NCBI GenBank assembly: GCA_022578965.1
Contig: MU400513.1
Coordinates: 1 to 64,000 of the forward strand
Length of the DNA stretch: 64,000 nucleotides
Reading direction: 5' to 3'
Origin: Xylaria sp. FL1777
Taxonomy: Eukaryota > Ascomycota > Sordariomycetes > Xylariales > Xylariaceae
A program made the translations under genes and the position numbers. Below, piece by piece: positions 30,144 through 39,458 of the stretch. The notes below the pieces were generated by a model, which saw only the letters and a list, made by a program, of their open reading frames with translations, was not told the origin of the DNA and searched no databases. Positions within the stretch are counted from its first letter, which is position 1. Each line of letters starts with the position of its first letter.

Positions 30144-30430
30144 TGTTAAAATAACTAGTTATTAGTTATAACTTTTATGTACAATATATATAATAAGTTT
30201 TACACGGAAACTACTTTATGTAAAAGCTATTGCATAAATTAAAGTAATTTTAGTGTTAGCTTAGCTTATATGCTAGTAAAGTTCTTATATATAAAGAAGA
30301 ACTTTTGCTTTGTACGAACTTTTTTTTCTTTTAAACATATAAAATATAAACAGCTTATAATATAAAGATTATTGTACTTTGTTTTAGCACATATATGTTA
30401 AACGTACAATTATATAAAGCTTATTTAATA
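30144..30430 (+). repeat. 3' LTR of the copia element
   Basis: 287 bp, starting TGTTAAAATAACTAG and ending AGCTTATTTAATA, directly followed by the GTAGC target copy at 30,431-30,435. Confidence 0.8.
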
Positions 30431-30744
30431 GTAGCAATATATTTACTTTATATTTAATTCTTTAATATATGCTTAAATTAATTATGCTATTTAAAGGTTT
30501 TATTGTTTAATAAGGTTTTATTTTAAATGCTATATAATGCACTAAAAAAGTAAAAAAAAATAATCTTTACATAAAATAAAAATGTGTTAACTTAATTAGC
30601 TAAAAAAGTAAATATAATAAAATAAATAAAGCTAGAAGTTATTTTTAGCAAGCTTTAATTTTAGCTAATAAAATTGCCAGAAAAAGTTATGCTTATGTAA
30701 AGTTATGCTTATATAGCAATTCTTTATGCTTATATAACAATTGC

Positions 30745-31350
30745 CTTTTTTTTATAAATAACTTAATAATTATTATTAATACTTTAGCTAGTTTTTATTT
30801 TATTAATGTTATATTAATAGTTTAATATAAAATTAGCTATTTTTAAAACATTAAATTAATTAAAAAAAACATTAATATTAATAGTTATAGCTTTATTAAC
30901 TTTTAAATAGCTAATTAAATAAGTTTTAATAGTTTTTATTGCTAGGTTTTTTTTAAAAAAATAAATATATTATATATTTTTAACCTTTTTTTCTTTTTTG
31001 CAAGCATTTAGCATATAATTAGCTATTTATTAAAACTTAACAAAAATAAATATATAGCTTAATTTAGCTTAGCTAATAGCTTAATAAACTAATTAATCTT
31101 TTAAATATAAAAATAAAGCTTAAAAGCTTTTATTTGTTTTTTTTTTTGTTAGTTTTTTATTAAGCTAGCATTATAAAGTAGTTTATAAAACTTTATACTT
31201 TTTAATTGCTATTTAAACTAATATTTTAAACATAATAGCTTAAACTGCTTACTATATACGCTTTTTATTATTTAAAAAAAGCATTGCAATAAAAAAAAAA
31301 ACGCTTTAATTAAATATAAAGAGCAAAAAAGAAGATAAAAAGTAGTAGAG
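30745..31350. other. Right-hand end of the AT-rich block
   Basis: AT-rich decayed sequence with no recognised copy elsewhere in the window. Composition starts to rise at about 31,320 and is normal by 31,380. Confidence 0.5.
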
Positions 31351-32090
31351 TTATAAAGAAGTAATTAAATACGCGTGTTGCGTAAAAAGCGGGTGGTTAG
31401 GTGGCTCGTAAGGCGATGGCCCGTGGGGGAGGTGGTTAGCTTATCTGTTATATGATTGAGGCCAACTAAATCTTGCCGCGGAAATAGTAAGGGAAAAAAC
31501 AGTAACACGGATACAACTACTTGAGTGATGAATTGCGGCTGTTAGGGGTATCTATGTCGATCACCTGTACATACGATTAATTCTAATAATAATCTAAGTT
31601 GTCAAGGAAGAGGAGCAAGAAGGTGGATCTAGACAAGGATCGACCAGGTCACTCAGATCTTACTCACCGTTGTGCGGCTATGCGGCTATGCGGCTATGCG
31701 ATCCCAAATATAACCTTCACAGTTATGCGGCATGTATACGGCTCAGCTTGTGACGTACACGATGCCATCTTATCTATCCAGGCGGTGCTATCTACTTACG
31801 CCGCACAGCTTGTGTCGCATATACTCATCGTTTTGGGCGGGAAGATGGATAGCCAGAATAAGCGCATAATGGCATTTAGCTGATCAATCCCCAAGTTGAA
31901 CAATTAGGATGTGCTTGTTCTCAAAAGATGCACTGAATATATTATGTAGCCAGGAACCTCGAAGGAGGAAGTGGGAGGGAAAGGTCCAAATATGGTCTAT
32001 CTAGTCGCGCGTAACCTGAAAATTCATACCAGGATTCCCTCTCTGTTACACATAGGAAGCAAACACCACCTCCTTCTCCGTCATCCCCTT
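31351..32090. other. Border intergenic region upstream of the NmrA-like gene
   Basis: Normal composition with no convincing gene. A short tandem repeat of TGCGGCTA units lies at about 31,671-31,700. Open frames reaching upstream of the NmrA-like gene begin at TTG or GTG codons and are not credible fungal starts. Confidence 0.5.
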
Positions 32091-33047
32091 ATGACCATGC
32101 CATCGCCACCGCATCTCACCAAAGTCCTCATTTTCGGCGCCACCGGCGAAGTCGCCTCGGCCGCCGCCCTGGAAGCCCGAGCCCGCGGCGCCAGCGTGAC
32201 GCTGGCGATGCGCGACATCTCCAAGACGAACGAGTGGATAACGGCCGAGGAGGAGCGCGCGGCGGGCCTACAGCGTATCGCAGCGAGCCTGGACAGTCCA
32301 GAGGCCGTGGGACGCGCCGTCCGAGAAACCGGGGCGGAAGCAGCGTTCATCTACGCCGTGCGGACGCCAGACAATATGCGCGGCGTTGTGACGGCGCTGC
32401 GCGATGCCCCCAGCATCCGACACGTCGTGTTCCTGTCGACGAGCCAGGTGCGCAGCGCGGGCACTGTCAAGGACGACATCCGGTCCGTGGCGCCCGACCA
32501 CTTCATCCCCTGGCAGCACGCGCAGGTCGAGATCGCGCTGCAGGACCTCGGCGTACCGCACACGGCGCTGCGTGCGGGCTTCTTCGCTAGCAACCCGCTG
32601 CGCATCCACCACGACAGGGCCACGAGGAAGGAGGTGAGGGTCCTCGCGCCCGAGGTCCTTCATGACCCCATCGACCCCGCCGACATTGGCCGGGCTGCTG
32701 GCGCGTTGCTCGTCAGCCCGCAAGGCGGCGGCTGCGTCAGGAACGTCGTGTATCTCAACGGACCGGCGCTGCTCTCGCAGGACGAGCAATGGGCCATCAT
32801 AAACCGCGAACTAGCTGCGGCGGGACGCCCGCTGGTTAAGGTCAACTACGTCACGGCTGAGGAGTACCTGGCGAACCTGGCCGCCATGGGGGTCCCGGAT
32901 GTTGTGGCTCGTTCGCTATGCAAGTCCATGGTCGACACGCGGGCGCTGTACGCCGCCGAAGACTACGAGGCCGCAAAAGGGAACGTAGAGCTGATCTATG
33001 GAGGGCCACTACCACATACTTCCGACAATAAGAATTTAGCGGGGTAA
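32091..33047 (+). CDS. NmrA-like NAD(P)-binding protein, 3' end replaced by a MITE
   Basis: An intronless frame encodes about 318 residues from the ATG at 32,091 (a second ATG follows at 32,097; an in-frame ATG at 31,992 would add 33 residues that look non-coding). After the start, KVLIFGATGEVASAAA is the glycine-rich dinucleotide-binding loop of the NmrA/atypical short-chain dehydrogenase family. Later come HVVFLSTSQV and PHTALRAGFFASN, typical of that fold. Family members bind NAD(P) and act as redox-sensing regulators or reductases; the substrate is unknown. The last 17 residues are encoded by the terminal repeat of an inserted element (32,997-33,441). The displaced original C-terminus remains in frame beyond it (33,442-33,513). 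The protein may still fold, because only the extreme end is changed. High G+C contrasts with the nearby AT-rich block. Confidence 0.8.
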   Translation: MTMPSPPHLTKVLIFGATGEVASAAALEARARGASVTLAMRDISKTNEWITAEEERAAGLQRIAASLDSPEAVGRAVRETGAEAAFIYAVRTPDNMRGVVTALRDAPSIRHVVFLSTSQVRSAGTVKDDIRSVAPDHFIPWQHAQVEIALQDLGVPHTALRAGFFASNPLRIHHDRATRKEVRVLAPEVLHDPIDPADIGRAAGALLVSPQGGGCVRNVVYLNGPALLSQDEQWAIINRELAAAGRPLVKVNYVTAEEYLANLAAMGVPDVVARSLCKSMVDTRALYAAEDYEAAKGNVELIYGGPLPHTSDNKNLAG

Positions 33048-33441
33048 ACGAACTAAATTACCGTTTATTTCCCAACAATTAATGTTCTAATTTAATTTAT
33101 TTAATTGAATTAACTTATATTTAATTGGATTGAAATGTTTATATATTTTTTTATTTAATTCTAGCATTTTTAGTGCAGTTAATACTTTGATTCTTTAGTT
33201 GAAATTCTGTTTGTCGGAGGGGTGTGGTAGTGGCCCACGGTACAGAATTTCCAGCTTTATCTATAAAAGAAAAGGCAGTATTATAATTATTATTGCTATA
33301 ATACCCTTTATTTCCTTACAGTGAAATATAAGGTTGTAATTGTGGTGTATTAAGTGTAATTGTTGTAAAATAAATGGGATTTTAGTTCGTTTACCCCGCT
33401 AAATTCTTATTGTCGGAAGTATGTGGTAGTGGCCCACCGTC
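32997..33441. mobile_element. 445-bp MITE-like insertion with long terminal inverted repeats
   Basis: The first ~65 bases, starting from the GGGCCACTACCACATACTTC string, are repeated in reverse complement at the right end (33,375-33,440) almost perfectly. The interior is AT-rich and has no open frame of note. The hexamer CTGATC stands directly before (32,991-32,996) and after (33,442-33,447) the element and is the likely target duplication. Removing the element plus one CTGATC joins the upstream NmrA frame to a downstream coding tail without a frameshift, which independently fixes the borders. The superfamily is not identified. Confidence 0.85.
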
Positions 33442-33513
33442 CTGATCACCGGCCGCGCGCCGACAAGCTTTGAGGATTTCATTCGGAGGGAGATTCCGAG
33501 ATATTTCGACTGA
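33442..33513 (+). other. Displaced original C-terminal coding tail of the NmrA-like gene
   Basis: Read in the frame set by the CTGATC duplication, this stretch encodes LITGRAPTSFEDFIRREI and a few more residues, then TGA at 33,511. The TGR.PTSFEDF pattern is the usual end of fungal NmrA-like proteins. It is now cut off from its gene by the insertion's stop codon at 33,045. It could be expressed only if the insertion were spliced out, for which I see no evidence. Confidence 0.75.
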
Positions 33514-34016
33514 ATGGTCAATTACCTACCTACTCACTTGCCAATTAGAGGCACATCGATTGTTTGCATCTCAGGGTTGAAGCAACGTAGATGGGCTTAA
33601 ATAGATATAGCTGCTCTTTTTAAACAACAGGGTTAGAATGATCATTTCAATAGATCTTGTCATACGCGACAGTGTGAGTCTCATGACAATGTTTGTTACG
33701 TATTTCCAGTTCACCGACAACCGCGTTTGATGTTAACTGACCTGTTATTTCTAGTGGGAAGGCGGTAGCTCTGCGCCAATGATTAGATATCCCTATTTCC
33801 TGGGGGACTTGGTTTGTCATAATGTAATTTGGATCGATTGTACTTTCTTGTTAGATACATGCACATTCGAGGTCTTGACTAACGCATCTAGAAGCCTTCA
33901 ACCTACCGATAAATTCCGCGCCGCTAGACCATTCTCTCAACAAATTAGCATGGCCCGGGAAATTGGTCAAAATCAACACCCGCTAGCCAAGGGGGTTTCT
34001 CTATCGCATCATTAGG
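33514..34016. other. Intergenic region
   Basis: About 500 bp between the NmrA-like gene and the convergent regulator gene. A 78-codon ATG frame at 33,779-34,015 (+) has no protein-like features and ends just before the neighbouring stop codon; I do not call it a gene. Confidence 0.5.
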
Positions 34017-36328
34017 CTAAGGCCAATCCAAGCCCATGCCCATAAAAGGGCCTAGTTTCTCAGTCCCGATTATCCTCTCCAAAGACTCCTGATGATACAT
34101 ATTTGCAGGAATCTGAGGTAGCGGAGAGTCGGGGTTTAGCACAGAGCCCGTCGCTTGCCCCGTCGTTTGCTGTGAAACGGCGTATCCAGCATTATGATTG
34201 ACGTGTGGCGCTGGGGACTCATACACCAGCGAACCAGTTCCTACTGGATATAAGGGACGGTACTCACGAGCAATAATCCCTGCTAACGCCGGTCGCCGCG
34301 GATCAGTGCGTTGCATCTCGCGTACATAGCGGGCCTTGGCCATGAGGCGGCGGATTGGCCGCGACAGAGCAAGACGACCTTCGTCGTTGGAGGCGGTGCT
34401 GACCTTCCAGCCATCGTAAACGGTCTCGACGCATTCCCACGCGCGGTCACACTCGGCGCTGTGTGGGTGCGCACATAACTCTGATAACACGAACGCCATT
34501 GCACCCCATTGGATGTGCGTTTTCGAGTACCACTTGAACTGCGCAATGGCGCAGTCCGACAGCAGTACACCTGACATTTGCAGTATCTCGATCGAGGTCT
34601 GGAAGAGCTCGTCGTGCACCTGAAGGGGGGTAGTGTCACGGTTGGTTGTCTTTGGGAAGGGGGTGCTGTTCTTGTTGGTCTGGCTGTCGGACATTGGCCC
34701 CTTCTCGCGAGACGCGGCCGAGTATTGCGTTACAAGGCGGAAGCGGGCTAGAATGACGCGGGCCACCGCTGAGCAGAGCAACTGGAATGGCACTGCGGGG
34801 TCACAGATACGCAAGAACTTTTCTCGTAAACACGTCTCTAAGTTCCGGATCAGAGTGTGACTTTGTTTGTGCGCTCCTTGGTTATCGTCTGCTGTTAAAG
34901 CATCACTGCCACTGTGTTGCTGCTTCATGAGGCCTAGCTTCCAGCCAGTCTGTATGGCTTCGCAGCGGACCCGTGTCAGCGTCATATCGGTCGCCTGATC
35001 CCAGCGCTCGCCTGGCGGCTCCACCATATCTGGTAATAAGTCCGTATCGTCGATGTGAAGCGGTGGCTTTGTGTCTGAGGTAAAGGCCCGGGCGATGGGC
35101 TCGTTGCAGTGGTACTCAGAGGAACGGCTATCAATGATACATAATTGCCACCATAGGCGCCGGCGCAACTCAGTCTCAAATGGCTTTAGTCCAAACTTTG
35201 CCCCGTCGCGGTGTAGACCCATGGTGCGCCCGATGTGGAATATCAGTGAGGTCAGTGACCACGCGGCGCGTGAATCTTCCTCATTAGGCAGCGCTGAGAG
35301 GAAGAGCACCGCTGCCTGTAGCATCGTCATGCTCTGGGTGCTGAGCAGATTGCTGCGGGCCAGTGATTGTTCCACAGCGAACCGGGATTTCTCCAGTGCA
35401 GTGTCTCGCGTCTCGCCAAGGACACTGAGACATGCCTCTGGAGTTAGGCTAACGACAGCTGAATAGTGAATGGCGAAGAGGAGAGTCTCGGCGATTTTGT
35501 CTAGAGATTCTATAGAAGAAATTGCATCCCAGTAGATACGCGTCAACGTAGGCATGTGGAAAATGCGAACCAGCGGCGCAACATTGTCTGTAAATGCGGC
35601 ATACAGAGCTACAGCTTTGGGTAGAGAGGGGTGGAGATGCTGAAGGGAGGAGGCGACAGCTCGACATCCCAAGATGGCAGCACTGAGCCCTGGACGGGAG
35701 GATAAAAAGGGGGTTGTAGCAGTGATGTTGAACGAAGCTTCCGAGGGAAACGGTGAAGATGCCGGTTCGTAGTCGGCAACATCCTCGTTAGCAGGCTCAA
35801 ACAGCAAGTCGCGGAGCTCCTCAACCTGATATTACTACATAAGTATGACATCTGACGAATCACATGCCACAAATAAAAGGATATAAGGCTTACTTCGTCA
35901 GACAAAGTGACCCACAAGGCGTTATTCACATAGTAACTTTTCGACTCGTCAACCTTGAGTCGACTGAAGTCCTGATCAACTGAGTCCATGCCATCCCCCG
36001 CCTCCTGAGTATGAGGGAATTCTTGAGCATCGTGGCTGTTCTGGGCAGCGCTTGCTTGGCTGATGATGCTCTCAAGACGGGCCAGACGCTCTGATAGCTG
36101 GGGGGGCACGCCCCGCCTTGGTCTCTTGGGTGCTCTGCCACGACCAGGTGGGTAGACACAGGTGGCCTTAGCCCAATGACAGTTGGAGCACTGGGGTATC
36201 ATGCGGTCGCACTTGATTCTGCGTTGACGGCATAATGTGCAAGTTCGCAGTTGAGGTGGTGGCGCCGGCGATAATGATGGCGGTGATGACAGGGCCGAAT
36301 TATGCGGCGTTCTGGCAGGTCCCACCAT
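34017..36328 (-). CDS. Zn2Cys6 transcription factor with fungal-specific regulatory domain
   Basis: Two exons, complement of 35,894-36,328 and 34,017-35,825, with a 68-bp intron, predict 747 residues. The ATG at 36,328 is chosen because upstream frame starts only at TTG. The binuclear zinc cluster has Cys at about 30, 33, 40, 47, 50 and 57 (spacing C-x2-C-x6-C-x6-C-x2-C-x6-C), followed by a basic linker and a short leucine-rich heptad region ([12 protein letters not shown]). The middle homology region includes [19 protein letters not shown] and [14 protein letters not shown], diagnostic of the fungal-specific transcription factor domain. Such proteins are nuclear DNA-binding regulators. It is divergently placed from the MFS transporter across 650 bp, so it may control it; that is inference. 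Confidence 0.9.
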
Positions 36329-36978
36329 ATTGCAGGGCTGATATAAAATATGTGCACTGTTTCCAGACAATAGGGCCTGCAGAAAAGTCTCTGCAGTTAA
36401 AGAAGACTGAGAACATCATGTATGCGTAGGATATCCCTAAATAAGCACCTGGGTATACTTGGTAGTTGCAGGATTGTTGTCGAGTTGAATGATCCCACAG
36501 AGCTGAGACTAAGTTTACTCGAAGGGGACTAGCTCAGCTGTCATAGCCAAAAGGGGTAAGAAATATAAGAAGAGCTAGCCAATCAGGGTCACAAAGTGTA
36601 TTCGCCCCACTGCGGCTAAGCTTATACCCGACCCACATAGCACGCTTTGTGCGCTTATGCGCTTATGCGAATTGCGGCCGACCACATCTCTTACACCTTA
36701 TACCTTATGAGCCTATTCGCGAATAATCTACCCACGACAATCCAACAGAAGAGTGTGGACCGACACGAGCACAAGCGTTATCTCTCCCGTAGAATAAATA
36801 ACTGAATGCCTCATCTGAATCCGCAAATATGTCTAATAAGTCAGGCTTTGGTCTGGTGCACACCTGCGCCTTGCTCCTACGATCACTTTCGAAGGCATAC
36901 AGCTGTCAACCGTGTCGTACCCTTCGTCTTATCCTTCACGTTACTCGCAACGAGAAAAGCTAGCTAGGCTTTAACGTA
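36329..36978. promoter_or_regulatory. Shared divergent promoter region, regulator and transporter
   Basis: 650 bp separate the ATG of the Zn2Cys6 gene (minus) from that of the MFS gene (plus), so both promoters must lie here. TGCGCTTATGCGCTTATGCG at about 36,651-36,669 is a short tandem repeat. I cannot assign a specific operator for the regulator. Confidence 0.55.
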
Positions 36979-38835
36979 ATGAGTGGCCATCCGTCGATAG
37001 ACCCCCCTGCTGGCGACGGCGGGAGCTGGAGCCAAGTCCAAACCTCCAAAGAGGACCAGTTCATCGTCCCATCAATAGCAGCGAACAACGCGCGAGCATC
37101 CAAAGGGAACGAGGAGTCCACATCGAGTTCCGGGGCATGTGATATGGTTGGTTTCGATGGCGAGGCCGATCCGCTGAATCCCAAGAACTGGTCAACCTCA
37201 AAAAAAGTCTACACGACAGCCTTGTGGGCGCTGACCACGTGCTGGATTACCTTCGCTTCCGCCATATACTCGGCCGGCACACAGGAAATCAGCGAGGAAT
37301 TCAACGTCTCACTGACCACGGCCACCGCCGGCACTAGTCTACTCATCTTTGGCTTTGCCCTCGGCCCCTTGCTGTGGGCGCCTCTATGCGAGGTGTACGG
37401 CCGGAAATGGACTGCTCTGGCTGTTCGTGCTCCCATCCCGTCAATGAAAAGAAAAAGCTGACACATTTCCCGAAATAGCCCTACTTCGTCAGCGCCGTGT
37501 TTGCTTTCGGCACTGCGACAGCCAAGGATATCCAGACTGTGCTGATCACTCGGTTCTTCGCCGGTGCCTTCGGCAGTGGGCCCATCTCCATCACTGGCGG
37601 CGCCATCGTCGATATCTGGCAGCCCCCGCAGCTCGGTACGCCCATGGTGTGCTACGGCATAACGATTGCTGCGGCACCGACCCTCGGGCCCATCATTGGC
37701 GGCGCCTTCATTGCCGATGGGAGCGGATGGCGTTGGACGCAGTACTTGACAGGCATCCTCATGGCTGTCCAATTCGTCTTGGATGCGCTTTTCTTAGACG
37801 AGAGCCATGCCGACATACTTCTGACGCGCAAGGCCCAACAGCTCCGACGGTCCACGGGCAACTGGGTCCTTCATTCAAAGGTACGTAGGCCCCGCTCCAC
37901 GCTTTGTCAGATCACCGATGAAAGACTGGACTTGCTAACCTTGGCTGTCGATTACCACAGTGGGAAGAGTCTAAACCAACTTTCAGGTATCTATGCAGCA
38001 TTTATCTCATCCGCCCTTTCCAGTTGCTCCTCGATCCCATTTGCTTATTATTGACCATCTACGGGTCATTTGTCTATTGTAAGACCTTTAATACAAGCAG
38101 ACCAATCTCGTCCTGCGGCTTACGCTGTGCTTATGTAAAATGCTGACTCGAGTCCAGCGATTCTATATGCCAGCATAGAGAGCTTCGCTCTCGAATACGG
38201 GCAGATCCGGGGCTGGGGTCCCGTCGTCAGCCAGCTGCCGTTCCTGGCTCTGTTGGTAGGTTGCTTCGTCGCCGCGGCTGGTAACATCTATAACAACGCC
38301 GTCTACTATGTGCGTAGGCTAGTCGCGAACCGGTACAAGCCAGTTCCCGAGGCCAGACTACCGCCGATGATGATCGGAAGTTTCGCATTTGCCGCGGGGC
38401 TGTTTCTTTTCGGATGTAAGTTGTTGCACCACCCAGATCCTAGCTGGGGTTTCGTGAAATAGTCAGATGGGACTAACCGCCATTTCCACAGGGACCTCTT
38501 CCAAACACGTCTCCAATCCCGCACCATCCATTGTGGGTGTGTTTTTTACGGGCTTAGGTTTTACCCTCATCTTCCAGTCCTCTTTACAATATTTAGTCGA
38601 CACATTTACACGCTACAGTACGAGCGCAATCGCCGCCAATACCTTTGTGCGGTCGCTCGCGGCAGGTGCCTTTCCGCTCTTCGTTTACCCATTGTACGAG
38701 GGTATCGGTATCGACTGGGGCAGTAGCCTCTTCGGCTTCATAGCTCTGGCTCTCATACCGGCCCCATTCCTCTTCTTCAGGTGGGGTAAAAGGATCAGGG
38801 CTCGTGGCGAGTTTAGTAAGTTGTCGACTTACTAG
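36979..38835 (+). CDS. MFS transporter, drug:H+ antiporter type
   Basis: Five exons (36,979-37,422; 37,479-37,880; 37,961-38,078; 38,158-38,415; 38,492-38,835), with four GT..AG introns of 56-80 bp, predict 521 residues. The N-terminus is cytosolic and polar, ending in DPLNPKNWS, the usual motif before helix 1 in the fungal DHA1 family. PLCEVYGRKWTALAPYF is the loop 2-3 signature. GPISITGGAIVDIW and LGPIIGGAF...WRW match antiporter motifs of helices 4-6. About twelve membrane helices are expected, placing it in the plasma membrane, exporting small toxic or secondary compounds by proton antiport. It lies head-to-head with the Zn2Cys6 regulator. The substrate cannot be inferred. The first donor is the unusual GTTCGT, but the joined frame gives the family sequence exactly. 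Confidence 0.88.
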
Positions 38836-39458
38836 AGAATGGAGATTCCTAGAACATGGATATAATGAAATGAGACTAGAAGACAGGGCTTCTAGCCGCC
38901 TGATTTGGCCGTCACTCATTCGGTTGCTTGCTTAGGTAACCATCTAATCAAATTTGTATATCAGTTTAGCGACTGGCTCAGAGTTTCGCATCATACTCTT
39001 CATCGGATAGACAGGATTCATTGATTCCGATGTCTAATATACAGTTTCGTATGTTAGTCATCTTGTCCTTGACCAGTTTGCTGATATAATCGTGCAATAG
39101 GGTTTTAAAATGGGCACCTATGGAGGCCTACTAAGAACCTATTGATAGGTGTTGGATTTAGCCTTGGGTCCTATTTATATGGTGGGCGGTTACGCGTTTT
39201 ATACCACTCGTACATAAATAGCCTATACAAAGTCTATGCATTGGTTAAATAGGTGATCTTCCCATATGTAGCCTAGCGGTTCTTAATCCACCACTTCGGC
39301 GCCCATCGCTAAATCCAACGAGTCGCAGTCTAGACATGATGATATGCATGGCTCGGCTCGGCCCGCGACAATCGAATGCGTAGGTTATTAGCGAGGTCAC
39401 TAAATCTACCTTATATACATGCGGTCCCAAACCTCCCAAGTCTCTCGCTAATGCAAAT
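38836..39458. other. Intergenic region
   Basis: About 620 bp between the convergent MFS and sugar dehydrogenase genes. No gene, RNA or repeat structure was recognised. Confidence 0.5.

Larger units (their letters stand above)
23057..30430 (+). mobile_element. Ty1/copia-type LTR retrotransposon, RIP-decayed but structurally complete
   Basis: Two direct repeats of 287 bp (23,057-23,343 and 30,144-30,430) both start TGTTA and flank 6.8 kb. The 5 bases before the element are ATAGC and the 5 after it GTAGC, a target duplication differing by one G-to-A transition. A purine-rich tract precedes the 3' LTR. At about 28,691-28,760, allowing RIP transitions, the + frame reads as a DNLA.VFTK..LNQAL-type stretch, the conserved tail after the RNase H domain of fungal copia polyproteins. 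All frames are interrupted by many stops, so the element cannot encode its proteins. Confidence 0.8.
19803..30744. mobile_element. Candidate TIR element split by a copia insertion
   Basis: 19,803-19,886 and 30,661-30,744 form an inward-facing inverted repeat of about 84 bp with few mismatches. Each arm carries two copies of CAATTGCTATATAAGCATAA plus a third partial copy. Removing the nested copia element (23,057-30,430) and one 5-bp target copy leaves about 3.56 kb between the outer ends, a plausible size for a DNA transposon. No transposase motif could be read, and no clear target duplication is visible outside the arms. Confidence 0.4.
1..31350. other. AT-rich, RIP-decayed transposon block (AT isochore)
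   Basis: By eye the G+C content is well below one fifth, TpA is very common and CpG is rare. The few open frames are low-complexity F/L/K/I/Y strings. Repeated segments inside the block differ from each other almost only by C/T and G/A transitions, which is the signature of repeat-induced point mutation in ascomycetes. I found no credible living gene in either strand. The block ends abruptly at about 31,340-31,380, where normal codon-like sequence and CpG return. It could be an AT isochore, a pericentromeric or a subtelomeric tract; the window does not decide between them, and no telomere repeat is visible. Confidence 0.93.

Noticed and set aside
1..31350. Mitochondrial origin for the AT-rich tract
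   Set aside because: No mitochondrial gene, rRNA or tRNA is readable, while nuclear LTR elements with RIP-type differences are.
31599..31883. 94-codon frame upstream of the NmrA-like gene
   Set aside because: Starts at TTG, contains a microsatellite, and has no plausible promoter or family.
32268..32789. 173-codon minus-strand frame antisense to the NmrA-like gene
   Set aside because: A shadow frame produced by high G+C coding sequence; the plus strand has the family motifs.
33779..34015. 78-codon ATG frame between the NmrA-like and regulator genes
   Set aside because: No domain, no composition bias, probably chance.
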